Shown here: positions 6,509-14,876 of the stretch, in pieces
Numbering within the stretch: the stretch's first letter is position 1
How the letters are laid out: each line of letters begins with the position of its first letter
Assembly (NCBI GenBank): GCA_050942995.1
Contig: JBMNOI010000077.1
Span: 1-17,674 of the forward strand
From: JBMNOI01 sp050942995
Lineage (GTDB): Bacteria; Chloroflexota; Anaerolineae; UBA1429
Reading direction: 5' to 3'
Length of the DNA stretch: 17,674 bases
The notes under the pieces: generated by a model
The model's input: the letters and a program-made list of their open reading frames with translations, nothing else
The model's database searches: none
What the model was told of the DNA's origin: nothing
Position numbers and translations under genes: made by a program

Positions 6509-7525
6509 ATGACGACACAACCGTCCCGCCGACCGATCATGGGTGTGACTATGGGCGACGCCAGCGGCGCCGGTCCCGAGATCATCACCAAGGCGTGGGC
6601 CGATCCCGCTGTTCGCGAAATCGCCCGACTGGTCGTCATCGGTGATGCTGCCTGCATGGCGCAGGCGATGCGGATTACCGGCGTGTCCGGTACGATACGG
6701 GCCGTCGAGCGCGTGGCCGATGCATTCTATAGCGCCGATGCGCTGGATGTGCTGGATCTGAAGAACATCGACATGGAGCGGCTAGAGTATGGCAAGGTGC
6801 AGGCCATGTCGGGCAAGGCGGCCTATGAAGCGGTGGTGCGTGCCGTAGAGCTGGCCATGGCGAACGAGATCGATGCGGTGGTCACCTCGGCGTTGAATAA
6901 AGAGGCTCTGAACCTGGCCGGCTATCACTACGATGGGCATACCGAGTTGCTCAAAGAGCTCACCAATGCTCAGAGCGTGACCATGATGCTCACCGCCGGC
7001 CAATTTCGGGTGACCCATGTGAGCACTCATTGTTCTTTGCGGCAGGCGATCGAGCGCACTCGAAAGGAGCGCATTCTGGAGGTGATCCATCTCACCGTGC
7101 AGGCGCTACAGCAGATGGGCATCGCCAAACCGCGCCTGGCCGTGGCCGGCCTGAATCCCCATGCGGGCGAGGGCGGGCTCTTTGGTGATGAGGAGGTGCG
7201 CGAGATCCAGCCGGCCATCGACGCAGCCATAGCCGAGGGCATCGATGTGTATCCTATCCCGCTGCCTCCGGACACGGTCTTTTATCGCATGAGCTCTGCG
7301 GGCCAGTTCGACGCGGTGGTGGCCATGTATCACGATCAGGGGCACATTCCCACCAAGGTGCTGGGTTTTGCCGAGGGGGTGAACGTGACCCTGGGGCTGC
7401 CCATTATCCGTACGTCGGTGGACCATGGCACCGTGTTCGGCAAGGCCGGCAAGGGCACCGCCGATGAGACCAGCCTCAAGCGGGCCATCGAGGTGGCCGT
7501 ATCGATGTGCTCCGGTCGTTCATAG
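6509..7525 (+). CDS. pdxA2: PdxA2-type 4-hydroxythreonine-4-phosphate dehydrogenase homologue (D-threonate-4-phosphate dehydrogenase)
   Basis: This 338-residue protein (E. coli PdxA 329) shows VTMGDASGAGPEI at the N terminus, the substrate motif GHTE (His144), and metal ligands His174 (STHCS), His218 (NPHAGEGG) and His275 (MYHDQGH). It ends with the family stretch GLPIIRTSVDHGT and AGKGTAD. The MYHDQGHIPTK variant is what I associate with the PdxA2 branch, which oxidises and decarboxylates D-threonate or D-erythronate 4-phosphate to dihydroxyacetone phosphate, rather than pyridoxal-phosphate-making PdxA. The DUF1537 kinase nearby supports this. Start 6509 has GAGGA (6496-6500) upstream and fits the family length. 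ATG 6431 also has GAGG four bases before it and would add 26 residues; this is less likely. True PdxA in vitamin B6 synthesis is the alternative. Confidence 0.9.
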   Translation: MTTQPSRRPIMGVTMGDASGAGPEIITKAWADPAVREIARLVVIGDAACMAQAMRITGVSGTIRAVERVADAFYSADALDVLDLKNIDMERLEYGKVQAMSGKAAYEAVVRAVELAMANEIDAVVTSALNKEALNLAGYHYDGHTELLKELTNAQSVTMMLTAGQFRVTHVSTHCSLRQAIERTRKERILEVIHLTVQALQQMGIAKPRLAVAGLNPHAGEGGLFGDEEVREIQPAIDAAIAEGIDVYPIPLPPDTVFYRMSSAGQFDAVVAMYHDQGHIPTKVLGFAEGVNVTLGLPIIRTSVDHGTVFGKAGKGTADETSLKRAIEVAVSMCSGRS

Positions 7526-7552
7526 GACGAAGCCGTCGAGGATGATGCGATA

Positions 7553-7593
7553 GAAAAAAGACACGCCCCGGGAGACCGACCGGGGCGTGTCTT
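7553..7593 (-). terminator. Rho-independent terminator of the sigma factor gene
   Basis: A perfect 14-bp stem (7558-7571 with 7580-7593, rich in G-C) has an 8-nt loop. On the minus strand it is followed by a run of T (complement of 7553-7559). It starts 17 bp after the sigma factor stop. On the plus strand the hairpin also follows the PdxA2 gene but has no T-run, so it would at best be a weak stop for that transcript. Confidence 0.92.
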
Positions 7594-7609
7594 GATAATC
7601 GTCGAATCG

Positions 7610-8848
<1,239 letters not shown>

Positions 8849-8950
8849 ACGAGTTGGCCTCTCCATTCTACGCATGTTGATGGAGTGGAAGCTTGAAATG
8901 TCCGACAGTTGAAACCTATCTGTGAGTCACCTCCTCTGCGTTGTACAGCT

Positions 8951-8979
8951 TTTATGCTTTTACACTATCGATGAGGCAA
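8951..8979 (-). promoter_or_regulatory. Second promoter candidate of the sigma factor gene
   Basis: On the minus strand TTGCCT (complement of 8974-8979) and CATAAA (complement of 8951-8956) are separated by 17 bp. Transcription would start near 8944, giving a leader of about 96 nt. The -35 hexamer lies in TTTGCCTCA, a 9-bp word that recurs 102 bp upstream (9074-9082), so it may instead be part of a repeated regulatory site. Confidence 0.4.
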
Positions 8980-8981
8980 AC

Positions 8982-9009
8982 AAAAACACCCGGCCCACCA
9001 TCCTCCGGG
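8982..9009 (-). terminator. Possible attenuator hairpin in the sigma factor leader
   Basis: Read on the minus strand, CCCGG (9009-9005) pairs with CCGGG (8993-8989) over an 11-nt loop and is followed by TGTTTTTG. The stem is only 5 bp but all G-C. It lies between the distal promoter (9094-9122) and the proximal candidate (8951-8979), so it could stop part of the transcripts from the distal promoter. Evidence is modest. Confidence 0.3.
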
Positions 9010-9093
9010 GGGGACAGTTAATGAGCCGAGCGTTTGTGTGAAATCCAATATGTCATTCCATCACCATTCCACTTGAGGCAAATCACACTGTTT

Positions 9094-9122
9094 ATTATAC
9101 TCACAATCGCTTCACAGGTCAA
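9094..9122 (-). promoter_or_regulatory. Main promoter candidate of the sigma factor gene
   Basis: On the minus strand TTGACC (complement of 9117-9122) and a perfect TATAAT (complement of 9094-9099) are exactly 17 bp apart, in an A+T-rich stretch. Transcription would begin near 9087. The resulting leader of about 240 nt is long, holds no gene I can recognise, and includes the hairpin at 8982-9009. Confidence 0.75.
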
Positions 9123-9212
9123 CCATTTTCAAAATCACTGCATATAAAAAAGGTAAAAATGAAAGTGATTCTGCCTCATTCGCCGAATGGCGGGACCTGA
9201 GACGGCCCCCGA

Positions 9213-9402
9213 CCTACCTATCCATCTACCTGTCTAACCAACCAACCGGCCAACCGACCGACCAACTAACCATCTATCTGTCTGTCTGCCTCCCTCCCTG
9301 TCTATCTGTCAGTCTGTCCGCCCGTCTAACCACTTATCTATCCGTCTGTCACCCGTCTATCTATCTACTGCCCGTCTGTTCGTCTGCCCGTCTGTCTATC
9401 CC
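9213..9402. repeat. Degenerate tetranucleotide repeat, about 47 units, consensus HCYR
   Basis: From 9213 the sequence reads in steps of four: CCTA CCTA TCCA TCTA CCTG, then ACCA/ACCG units (9237-9272), then mostly TCTG, TCTA, TCCG and CCCG. The second base is C in nearly every unit, the third is C or T, and the fourth is A or G. Phase is kept from 9213 to about 9348; then two units of three bases (9349-9351, 9368-9370) shift it. The strand is extremely poor in G at unit positions 1-3. No protein reading frame or RNA gene fits. It lies in the intergenic stretch 8849-9458, upstream of the sigma factor promoter and downstream of the P1 hydrolase stop. It is too diverged to be a fresh microsatellite. 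Confidence 0.85.
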
Positions 9403-9418
9403 CCGCTCTCTCCATTGT

Positions 9419-9443
9419 CGATCCGGCACGGGCGGACGGATCG
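9419..9443 (-). terminator. Hairpin after the CoA operon, possible end of transcript
   Basis: CGATCCG (9419-9425) pairs perfectly with CGGATCG (9437-9443) around an 11-nt loop, 15 bp beyond the stop codon of the last operon gene. There is no T-run on the minus strand after it, so it is not a standard intrinsic terminator. It may protect the 3' end or act with another factor. Confidence 0.3.
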
Positions 9444-9458
9444 CTTGCAGGATCTCGA

Positions 9459-10439
9459 TCAGTAGCTACCGTCCTTTAGCGAACGGGCGGCGGGCAGACC
9501 GGCGGCGTCCTCGGCGGCGCGCACGGCGTTGAGGATGGCACGGGCGGTCACCTCGGCGGCCATATCTCCCACCAGCACAGGATGGGCCCGGGTTTTGCCC
9601 GTCGCCAGGGTAAAGATCGTGTCGCCGTCGTACAGGGTATGCGACGGGCGCACCACGCGGGCCAGTCCATCGTGGGCGGCAGCGGCGATGTTGTTGGCGC
9701 CGGCCACATCCAGTCGGGCATTGGTGGCTACCACGCCGATGACGGTATTGCGCAAGCTCATGATGGTGCGTAACAGGCGTCCCCGGATGGCGCGGGCCGT
9801 ATCCAGCGGGCTGCCGTCGACATTGCGGGCGCCGGCCACGATGCGGCCGCTGTCGGGATCGACCACATCACCGAAGGCGTTCACGATGAACAGGGCGGCG
9901 ACGATCAGCTTGCCGGCCCGCAGAGACGCCGTGCCCAGCCCACCCTTCATGGCCCGACCGGGACCGGCGACCTTGCCCACGGTAGCGCCGGTGCCGGCGC
10001 CTACATTGCCCTGCTCCGGCGCGTCGTTTCGGGCGGCGACGCACGCGGCATAACCCATGGCGGCATCGGGACGCACGGTGGCGTCACCGATCGCCAGATC
10101 AAAGATCACGGCGGCGGGCACGATGGGCACTTTGGTCACGCCCACATCGTAGCCGATGTTTTGCTCCTCCAGATAGCGCATCACCCCATCGGCGGCGGCC
10201 AGGCCGAAGGCGCTCCCGCCGGTGAGCAACACCGCATGGGCCTGCTCGACCAGGGTTCCCGGCCTCAGCAGGTCGGTCTCGCGGGTGCCCGGAGCCAGCC
10301 CCCGGACCAGACCCCCGGCGGTGGCGCCCTCACGGCAGAGCGCCACGGTGCATCCCGTCCATGCCTCACGATCGGTAATGTGCCCGACCTCGATGCCGGG
10401 CACATCGGTCAGTGCGCCGGTAAAAAGATCACCCGTCAT
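9459..10439 (-). CDS. P1 family (S58, DmpA/NylC/ThnT-like) self-processing hydrolase
   Basis: This 326-residue Ntn-type hydrolase of the DmpA family has GIEVGHITD near its start, LLTGGSAFGLAAADGVMRYLEE, GAGTGATVGK, and the processing site Asn231-Thr232 (LRNTVIGVVATNARL). Thr232 should become the N-terminal nucleophile after self-cleavage, as in NylC and ThnT; DmpA uses Gly-Ser. Family members cleave amides of beta-alanyl or D-amino acid peptides, nylon oligomers or, for ThnT, the pantetheine amide. Its start overlaps the coaBC stop by 11 bp, so it is the last gene of a CoA operon. By context I infer release of pantothenate or beta-alanine from pantetheine-like or beta-alanyl compounds. The frame is open further upstream inside coaBC, but homology begins with MTGDLFTGALTDVPG, and GGAG lies eight bases before that ATG. 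Confidence 0.9.
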   Translation of the reverse strand: MTGDLFTGALTDVPGIEVGHITDREAWTGCTVALCREGATAGGLVRGLAPGTRETDLLRPGTLVEQAHAVLLTGGSAFGLAAADGVMRYLEEQNIGYDVGVTKVPIVPAAVIFDLAIGDATVRPDAAMGYAACVAARNDAPEQGNVGAGTGATVGKVAGPGRAMKGGLGTASLRAGKLIVAALFIVNAFGDVVDPDSGRIVAGARNVDGSPLDTARAIRGRLLRTIMSLRNTVIGVVATNARLDVAGANNIAAAAHDGLARVVRPSHTLYDGDTIFTLATGKTRAHPVLVGDMAAEVTARAILNAVRAAEDAAGLPAARSLKDGSY

Positions 10440-11667
10440 GGTCCGAGCTCCGGGCGCGGACGATGTGGGCGATGCGGACGATGATCTGTTCGGCCACTTG
10501 GAATTTCTCCATGAGGGGTAACGCCTCTTCGCCACCGTCGGGCGTGAGCAGGGTGACGCGATTGGTATCCACATCAAAGCCGCTGTCGGATGAGGCCACG
10601 TCGTTGGCCACGATGAGATCCATCCGCTTGCACCGGAGCTTGTCACGGGCATTGGCCAGCAGGTTCTCCGTCTCGGCGGCAAAGCCCACCACCACCGTCG
10701 GGCGCTCTCCCGGCCGGGCCGCGCGATATTCGGCCACGGCGGCGAGAATATCCTGCGTGCGCTCCAGCTCCAGCGTCAGACCCCCGTCGGTCTTTTTGAT
10801 CTTTTGTCCGGCGGCGCGAGCGGGACGATAATCGGCCACAGCCGCCGACATGACCAGCACGTCGGTTTCGGGCAGCCCGGCCATGACGGCATCGTGCATC
10901 TGGGCGGCGGTGCGTACCGGCACCATATCGACGCCATAGACAGTGGGCAGGGCCGTCGGCGCATGGATCAACGTCACCTGTGCGCCGGCATCGCGGGCGG
11001 CCTCGGCTACAGCATAGCCCATGCGCCCTGACGAGCGATTGCCGATGTGACGCACGGGATCCAGCGGCTCCTGGGTGCCCCCGGCGGTTACGACCAGATG
11101 CAATCCGGCCAGCACGCCGTTGCGCCCCAGCGTGCGCCGGATGGCGGCGAGGATCTCTTCTGTGGTCACCAGACGGCCGGCGCCGATGCGTCCGGAGGCC
11201 AGCCGACCGTGGCCCGGGCCGACGATGACGGCGCCGCGCTGACGCAACGTCTTCACGTTGGCCTGTGTGACCGGATTAGCCCACATGTCGGCATCCATGG
11301 CGGGCGCTATCACCAGCGGCGCCGTGGTGGCCAGTATGGTGCTGGTGACCTGATTATCGGCTATGCCGTAGACGATCTTGGCGATGGTGTTGGCCGTAGC
11401 CGGCGCGACAACCATTACATCGGCCTTTTCTGAGAGCGAGATGTGGGCCATGTCGGTGTCGCGCAAGAGCTGGAACATGTCCAGGGCCACCGGCCGCTTG
11501 GTGATGGTTTGAAAGGGCAGGGGGGTTACGAACTGGGTGGCCGCCTCGGTCATGATGACGTCTACATTGGCGCCGGCCTGCACCAGCTTGCTGCACAGGT
11601 CGATGGCCTTGTACGAGGCGATGCCCCCCGTCACAGCCAGGACGATATTCGCACCATTGAGGATCAT
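10429..11667 (-). CDS. coaBC: Bifunctional phosphopantothenoylcysteine synthetase/decarboxylase
   Basis: This 412-residue protein has both domains and keeps E. coli Dfp numbering closely. The N-terminal CoaC flavoprotein (1 to about 185) has VTGGIASYK, active-site His75, and PAMDADMW, where E. coli has Asn125 and this protein has Asp125. In the clamp loop Ser158 (RLASGRIGAGR) replaces the catalytic Cys158. The C-terminal CoaB has Asn210 in HIGNRSSGRMG and Lys289 in QKIKK, both matching the ligase residues. It makes 4'-phosphopantetheine from phosphopantothenate, cysteine and CTP. The start codon overlaps the coaX stop as ATGA. The two CoaC changes are noted separately; I believe relatives in other phyla also vary here, so they need not mean loss of function. 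Confidence 0.96.
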   Translation of the reverse strand: MILNGANIVLAVTGGIASYKAIDLCSKLVQAGANVDVIMTEAATQFVTPLPFQTITKRPVALDMFQLLRDTDMAHISLSEKADVMVVAPATANTIAKIVYGIADNQVTSTILATTAPLVIAPAMDADMWANPVTQANVKTLRQRGAVIVGPGHGRLASGRIGAGRLVTTEEILAAIRRTLGRNGVLAGLHLVVTAGGTQEPLDPVRHIGNRSSGRMGYAVAEAARDAGAQVTLIHAPTALPTVYGVDMVPVRTAAQMHDAVMAGLPETDVLVMSAAVADYRPARAAGQKIKKTDGGLTLELERTQDILAAVAEYRAARPGERPTVVVGFAAETENLLANARDKLRCKRMDLIVANDVASSDSGFDVDTNRVTLLTPDGGEEALPLMEKFQVAEQIIVRIAHIVRARSSDHDG

Positions 11668-12437
11668 CCTTCACCTCGATTCATCTCGTAGATCAGGCGC
11701 AATCCCTTGAGCGTCAGCCAGGGATCCACCACCTCGATCAGATTCGTTTCGCGGGCGATGACCTCAGCCAGGCCGCCGGTGGCGATGACGCGCATATCGG
11801 GGCCCAGTTCATCGCGAAAGCGGGCGATCATCCCCTCGGTGAGCCCGACATAGCCATAGAGCATGCCGGAGCGGATGGCGTCCATGGTGTTGGTGCCGAT
11901 GGCCTTGTGCGGACGCTGAAAGTCGATGGGGGGCAGCTTGGCCGTGCGCTGAAACAACGCTTCGGCGGCGATGCGGATGCCCGGGGCGATGGCTCCCCCT
12001 AGATACTCGCCGGTGGCCGATACGGCATCAAAGGTGGTGCCGGTGCCATAGTCGACCACGCAGGCCGGACCGCCGTAAAAGTGATAGGTGGCGGCGGCGT
12101 TGACCACGCGATCGGCGCCCACGTCGCGCGGGCTCTCGTAGCGGATGGCCACGCCGGTGCGCACGCCGGCGCCCACGATCAGCGGTCCGACCTTGACATA
12201 AGCACGCAATACTTCCCTGAACAGATCGGTGACGGGCGGCACGACACTGGCCATAGAGACGCCGTGAATATCGGTGACGGAATAGCCCCTGTGTGAGAGC
12301 AGCGTCATCAACATGACGCCATATTCATCGGGCATCTTGTGATAGTCGGTGCTGAGCCGCCAGTGGGCGACCAGGTCATCCCCGTGATAGAGACCCAGGG
12401 TGATGTTGGTGTTGCCGATATCGATACAGAGCAACAT
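11664..12437 (-). CDS. coaX: Type III pantothenate kinase
   Basis: This 257-residue kinase of the ASKHA fold shows DIGNTN at 6-11 (phosphate loop, Asp6), GADR at 107-110 with Asp109 as candidate catalytic base, and VDYGTGTTFD from residue 128. Length fits CoaX (about 255). It phosphorylates pantothenate with ATP in the first step of CoA synthesis; type III enzymes are typically insensitive to CoA feedback and need a monovalent cation. GGAGAGGAGA precedes the start at 12437. It follows the S component by 33 bp and overlaps coaBC by 4 bp, so phosphorylation is placed directly between uptake and the next pathway step. Confidence 0.96.
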   Translation of the reverse strand: MLLCIDIGNTNITLGLYHGDDLVAHWRLSTDYHKMPDEYGVMLMTLLSHRGYSVTDIHGVSMASVVPPVTDLFREVLRAYVKVGPLIVGAGVRTGVAIRYESPRDVGADRVVNAAATYHFYGGPACVVDYGTGTTFDAVSATGEYLGGAIAPGIRIAAEALFQRTAKLPPIDFQRPHKAIGTNTMDAIRSGMLYGYVGLTEGMIARFRDELGPDMRVIATGGLAEVIARETNLIEVVDPWLTLKGLRLIYEMNRGEG

Positions 12438-12470
12438 GGTCTTTCTCCTCTCCCAGAGCGGGGCGCCGGA

Positions 12471-13172
12471 TCAGAGGCGCGGGCGGCGCCGGGCGCCCAC
12501 CTGGCGCAACGCGGCCACGACGGCAATGGTCACGACGCCGGCCACGATCACCTCGGGGATGCCGTGGGTGAGGCCGATGCCCCAGGCCGCCTCGGCCGGG
12601 ATATAGCCTCGCAGGGTGGCGACGGTGAGCACCAGCACCGTGTTGGTGAGCGAGCCGACGGCGGCGGCGACACCGATGCCGATGATGCGTGTATCTTCCC
12701 GCTGCATCCACAGGTAGAGACCGGCGGTGGCCGCCAGCGCGAGCACCGCCAGCACAATGCCCAGCCACGGCATGTTGCGGTACGCCTCGTAGCTAAAGGC
12801 CAGCATGAACACTAAGAGCAGCCCGAGCATGACGATGAGGGTGGGGCGGTTGGCGCGACGCAGAGCGCGGTAGGTCCACGCAGCGGTCAGGCCGATGAAA
12901 AGGCGCGGCAGGACGGCCACCAGCGGATCGCGGAACATGGGGATGGTGGCGGCCATAAAGCTGGAGAAGCCAAAGCCCAGGCCGACCAGCAAGCCCGCCA
13001 CAGGCCCCTCCAGGATGCCGGCGATGATGGCCGGGATATGGGCGATGGTGGCATTGGCCGCCGGAGTGGGCATGGGAATCAACCCGACGCGGGTAAAGGT
13101 GAGCAGCAAGGTGATGGCCAGCAGCAGGCCGGCGATGATGACCCGACGAATGGCACGATCTTCGGCAGTCAT
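12471..13172 (-). CDS. ECF transporter S component, probably for pantothenate or a related CoA precursor
   Basis: This 233-residue, very hydrophobic protein has about seven predicted membrane segments (near residues 10-28, 45-75, 80-103, 113-130, 138-158, 163-190 and 205-225). S-component traits are the PAIIAGILEGPVAGLLVGLGFG segment and the late GSLTNTVLVL segment. It would bind the vitamin and toggle in the membrane with EcfT, EcfA1 and EcfA2, which lie directly upstream. The neighbouring coaX and coaBC make pantothenate (PanT-like role) the best guess; the sequence itself does not fix the substrate. The pair of segments at about 113-158 looks like an addition to the usual six-helix core. 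Start 13172 has AGGAG seven bases before it; an earlier in-frame ATG at 13211 overlaps ecfT and has no such site. Confidence 0.8.
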   Translation of the reverse strand: MTAEDRAIRRVIIAGLLLAITLLLTFTRVGLIPMPTPAANATIAHIPAIIAGILEGPVAGLLVGLGFGFSSFMAATIPMFRDPLVAVLPRLFIGLTAAWTYRALRRANRPTLIVMLGLLLVFMLAFSYEAYRNMPWLGIVLAVLALAATAGLYLWMQREDTRIIGIGVAAAVGSLTNTVLVLTVATLRGYIPAEAAWGIGLTHGIPEVIVAGVVTIAVVAALRQVGARRRPRL

Positions 13173-13185
13173 AACAGTTCTCCTT

Positions 13186-14034
13186 TCAGGGCAGAGCGGT
13201 GCGCTGGGCAAAGATGACGAGCGCCAGCACGATGACGCTGGCGGACACCGTGACGTAATCGGCGAACGTGGCTTTGAGCTCCACCAGATGGGTGCGGCCC
13301 CGGCCCCCGCGATAGCAGCGGGCCTGCATGGCCAGGATCATCTCCTCCGAGCGGCGATAAGCATCGACGAACAGCGGGATAATCATGCGGGCCATGCGAC
13401 GGGCGTTCTCCAGAATCTGCCAGCGGCCGGCTGCGCTCTGACGCACGCCCCGTGAGGCCTGGGCCTGCAGGATCGATTCGAGCTGTTCGCCCAGAATGGG
13501 CAAAAAGCGCAGGGCGATGGCTCCTACCATGGCCAGCTCATGGCCGGGCAGGCCGACGGCGTTCAGCGGCCGCATGAGGCTCTCCATGCCGTAGGTGAGA
13601 TCGCCGGTGGTGGTGGTGTTGGTGAGCAGGCTGGTGAGAAAGAGCAGCTCCGCGAAACGCAGCAGCGATACGACCACCAGCCGCACCCCCTCGGTCGAGA
13701 TGCGGATGGGTCCCCACGCCAGCAGCACCCGACTGGCCGGATTGGGCCCCGCGCCGTAAAAGAGCAGTTGCATCAGGGCCAGGACGATGATGATAGGCAG
13801 CGCCGGCCTGACGCCGGAGACGATGTAGCGTAGCGGCAGGCGCGACAGCCCCACCAGCGCCAGAACGAGCGTCAGCAGAGCGATATTGCTGCTATATGAC
13901 GCGGCCAGGATGATGGCAAAGCCGAGGATCAACGCAGCCAGCAGCTTGGCGCGGGGATCCAACCGATGGATGGCCGAGCCGGTGGGGATATATTGACCGA
14001 TGGTGACATGTCTCAGCGCATCATCGTACGCCAT
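13186..14034 (-). CDS. ecfT: ECF transporter membrane coupling subunit EcfT
   Basis: This 282-residue protein has N-terminal hydrophobic helices (about 30-65 and 75-93), a further pair at 115-138, the coupling helices, and a final helix near 262-276. The two Ala-Arg-Gly-type coupling motifs are present in variant form: Ala193-Ser-Arg-Gly196 (QASRGVRQ) and Ala238-Arg-Cys-Tyr-Arg-Gly-Gly244. These contact the grooves of the two ATPases. It links ATP hydrolysis to the tumbling of the S component. The start overlaps the end of ecfA2 by 22 bp and has GGAGG just upstream. The next gene, the S component, follows after 13 bp. Confidence 0.93.
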   Translation of the reverse strand: MAYDDALRHVTIGQYIPTGSAIHRLDPRAKLLAALILGFAIILAASYSSNIALLTLVLALVGLSRLPLRYIVSGVRPALPIIIVLALMQLLFYGAGPNPASRVLLAWGPIRISTEGVRLVVVSLLRFAELLFLTSLLTNTTTTGDLTYGMESLMRPLNAVGLPGHELAMVGAIALRFLPILGEQLESILQAQASRGVRQSAAGRWQILENARRMARMIIPLFVDAYRRSEEMILAMQARCYRGGRGRTHLVELKATFADYVTVSASVIVLALVIFAQRTALP

Positions 14035-14876
14035 ATGGCCTCCTCGGCTTCGGCGGGAGTGAGGGCGCCCTGCTCGACGGGTAGGCCGGCGGCGGCCAGG
14101 GCGTGAACGATCTCGGCGGCAGTGGGTCGGGCCAGCCCGTAATCATCGGCCAGTTCGGGGCGAGAGAATACCTCGCGGGTGGAGCCCTGGAGCACAGTGC
14201 GCCCGCCGTAGAGCACGGTCACGCGATCGGCCAGCCCGGCGACCTCGTCCATATCGTTGGAGACGATGAGGACCGTCACGCCTTCCTCATCGCGTAAGCG
14301 GCGCAGCAGGGCATGCACCTCGGCGCGGCCCCGGGGATCCAGTCCGCTGGTGGCCTCATCCAGCACCAGCAGTTCGGGGCGCATGGCCAGCACGCCGGCC
14401 AGAGCGACGCGGCGCATCTCGCCGCCGCTCAGCGAAAAGGTGTGGCGATCGACAAAGGTCTCGAAATCGAGCCCCACCACACTCATCGCCCACTCGACCC
14501 GCGCGCGGATCTCTTCACGGGGCAGGCCGAGCTGACGGGGGCCGTAGGCGATGTCGTCGCCCACATAACGCTCGAAAAGCTGATGGTGCGGGTACTGGAA
14601 CACCAGGCCCACATGGCGCCGTAGATCAGAGAGGTCGACAGGTGACGAGGCCATATCGTGTCCGAGAACCGTCACGCATCCGGCCGTGGTGGGGCGCAAC
14701 AGGCCGTTGATGAAATGCACCAGGGTCGACTTGCCCGCGCCGCCCGGCCCCACCAACGCGGCCAATTCGCCGCGACGCAGGGTCAACTCGGCGCCGTGCA
14801 GCGCCGGGGCGGCCAGAGGCGTGTCGGCCAGATAGGTATGGTGCAGATCGCGAATCGAGACCATGACGTCGTTCAT
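14013..14876 (-). CDS. ecfA2: ECF transporter ATPase EcfA2
   Basis: This 287-residue ABC ATPase has Walker A GPGGAGKST (43-51, Lys49), Q-loop Gln94 (VFQYPHHQLF), signature LSGGE (149-153), Walker B LLVLDE (169-174, Glu174) and the D-loop SGLD. The switch position, normally His, is Asn207 (VSNDMDEV). This would weaken the ATP site built on its own Walker motifs. The C-terminal tail (about 235-287) is the usual ECF extension. The start overlaps the ecfA1 stop by 4 bp (ATGA); a second ATG four codons later is a possible alternative. It should pair with EcfA1 as a heterodimer under EcfT. Confidence 0.95.
   Translation of the reverse strand: MNDVMVSIRDLHHTYLADTPLAAPALHGAELTLRRGELAALVGPGGAGKSTLVHFINGLLRPTTAGCVTVLGHDMASSPVDLSDLRRHVGLVFQYPHHQLFERYVGDDIAYGPRQLGLPREEIRARVEWAMSVVGLDFETFVDRHTFSLSGGEMRRVALAGVLAMRPELLVLDEATSGLDPRGRAEVHALLRRLRDEEGVTVLIVSNDMDEVAGLADRVTVLYGGRTVLQGSTREVFSRPELADDYGLARPTAAEIVHALAAAGLPVEQGALTPAEAEEAIWRTMMR

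Noticed and set aside
9213..9402. CRISPR array or tRNA-like cluster in the repeat tract
   Set aside because: Units are four bases long with no spacers of unique sequence and no repeat of 20 bases or more; no cas genes or cloverleaf were seen.
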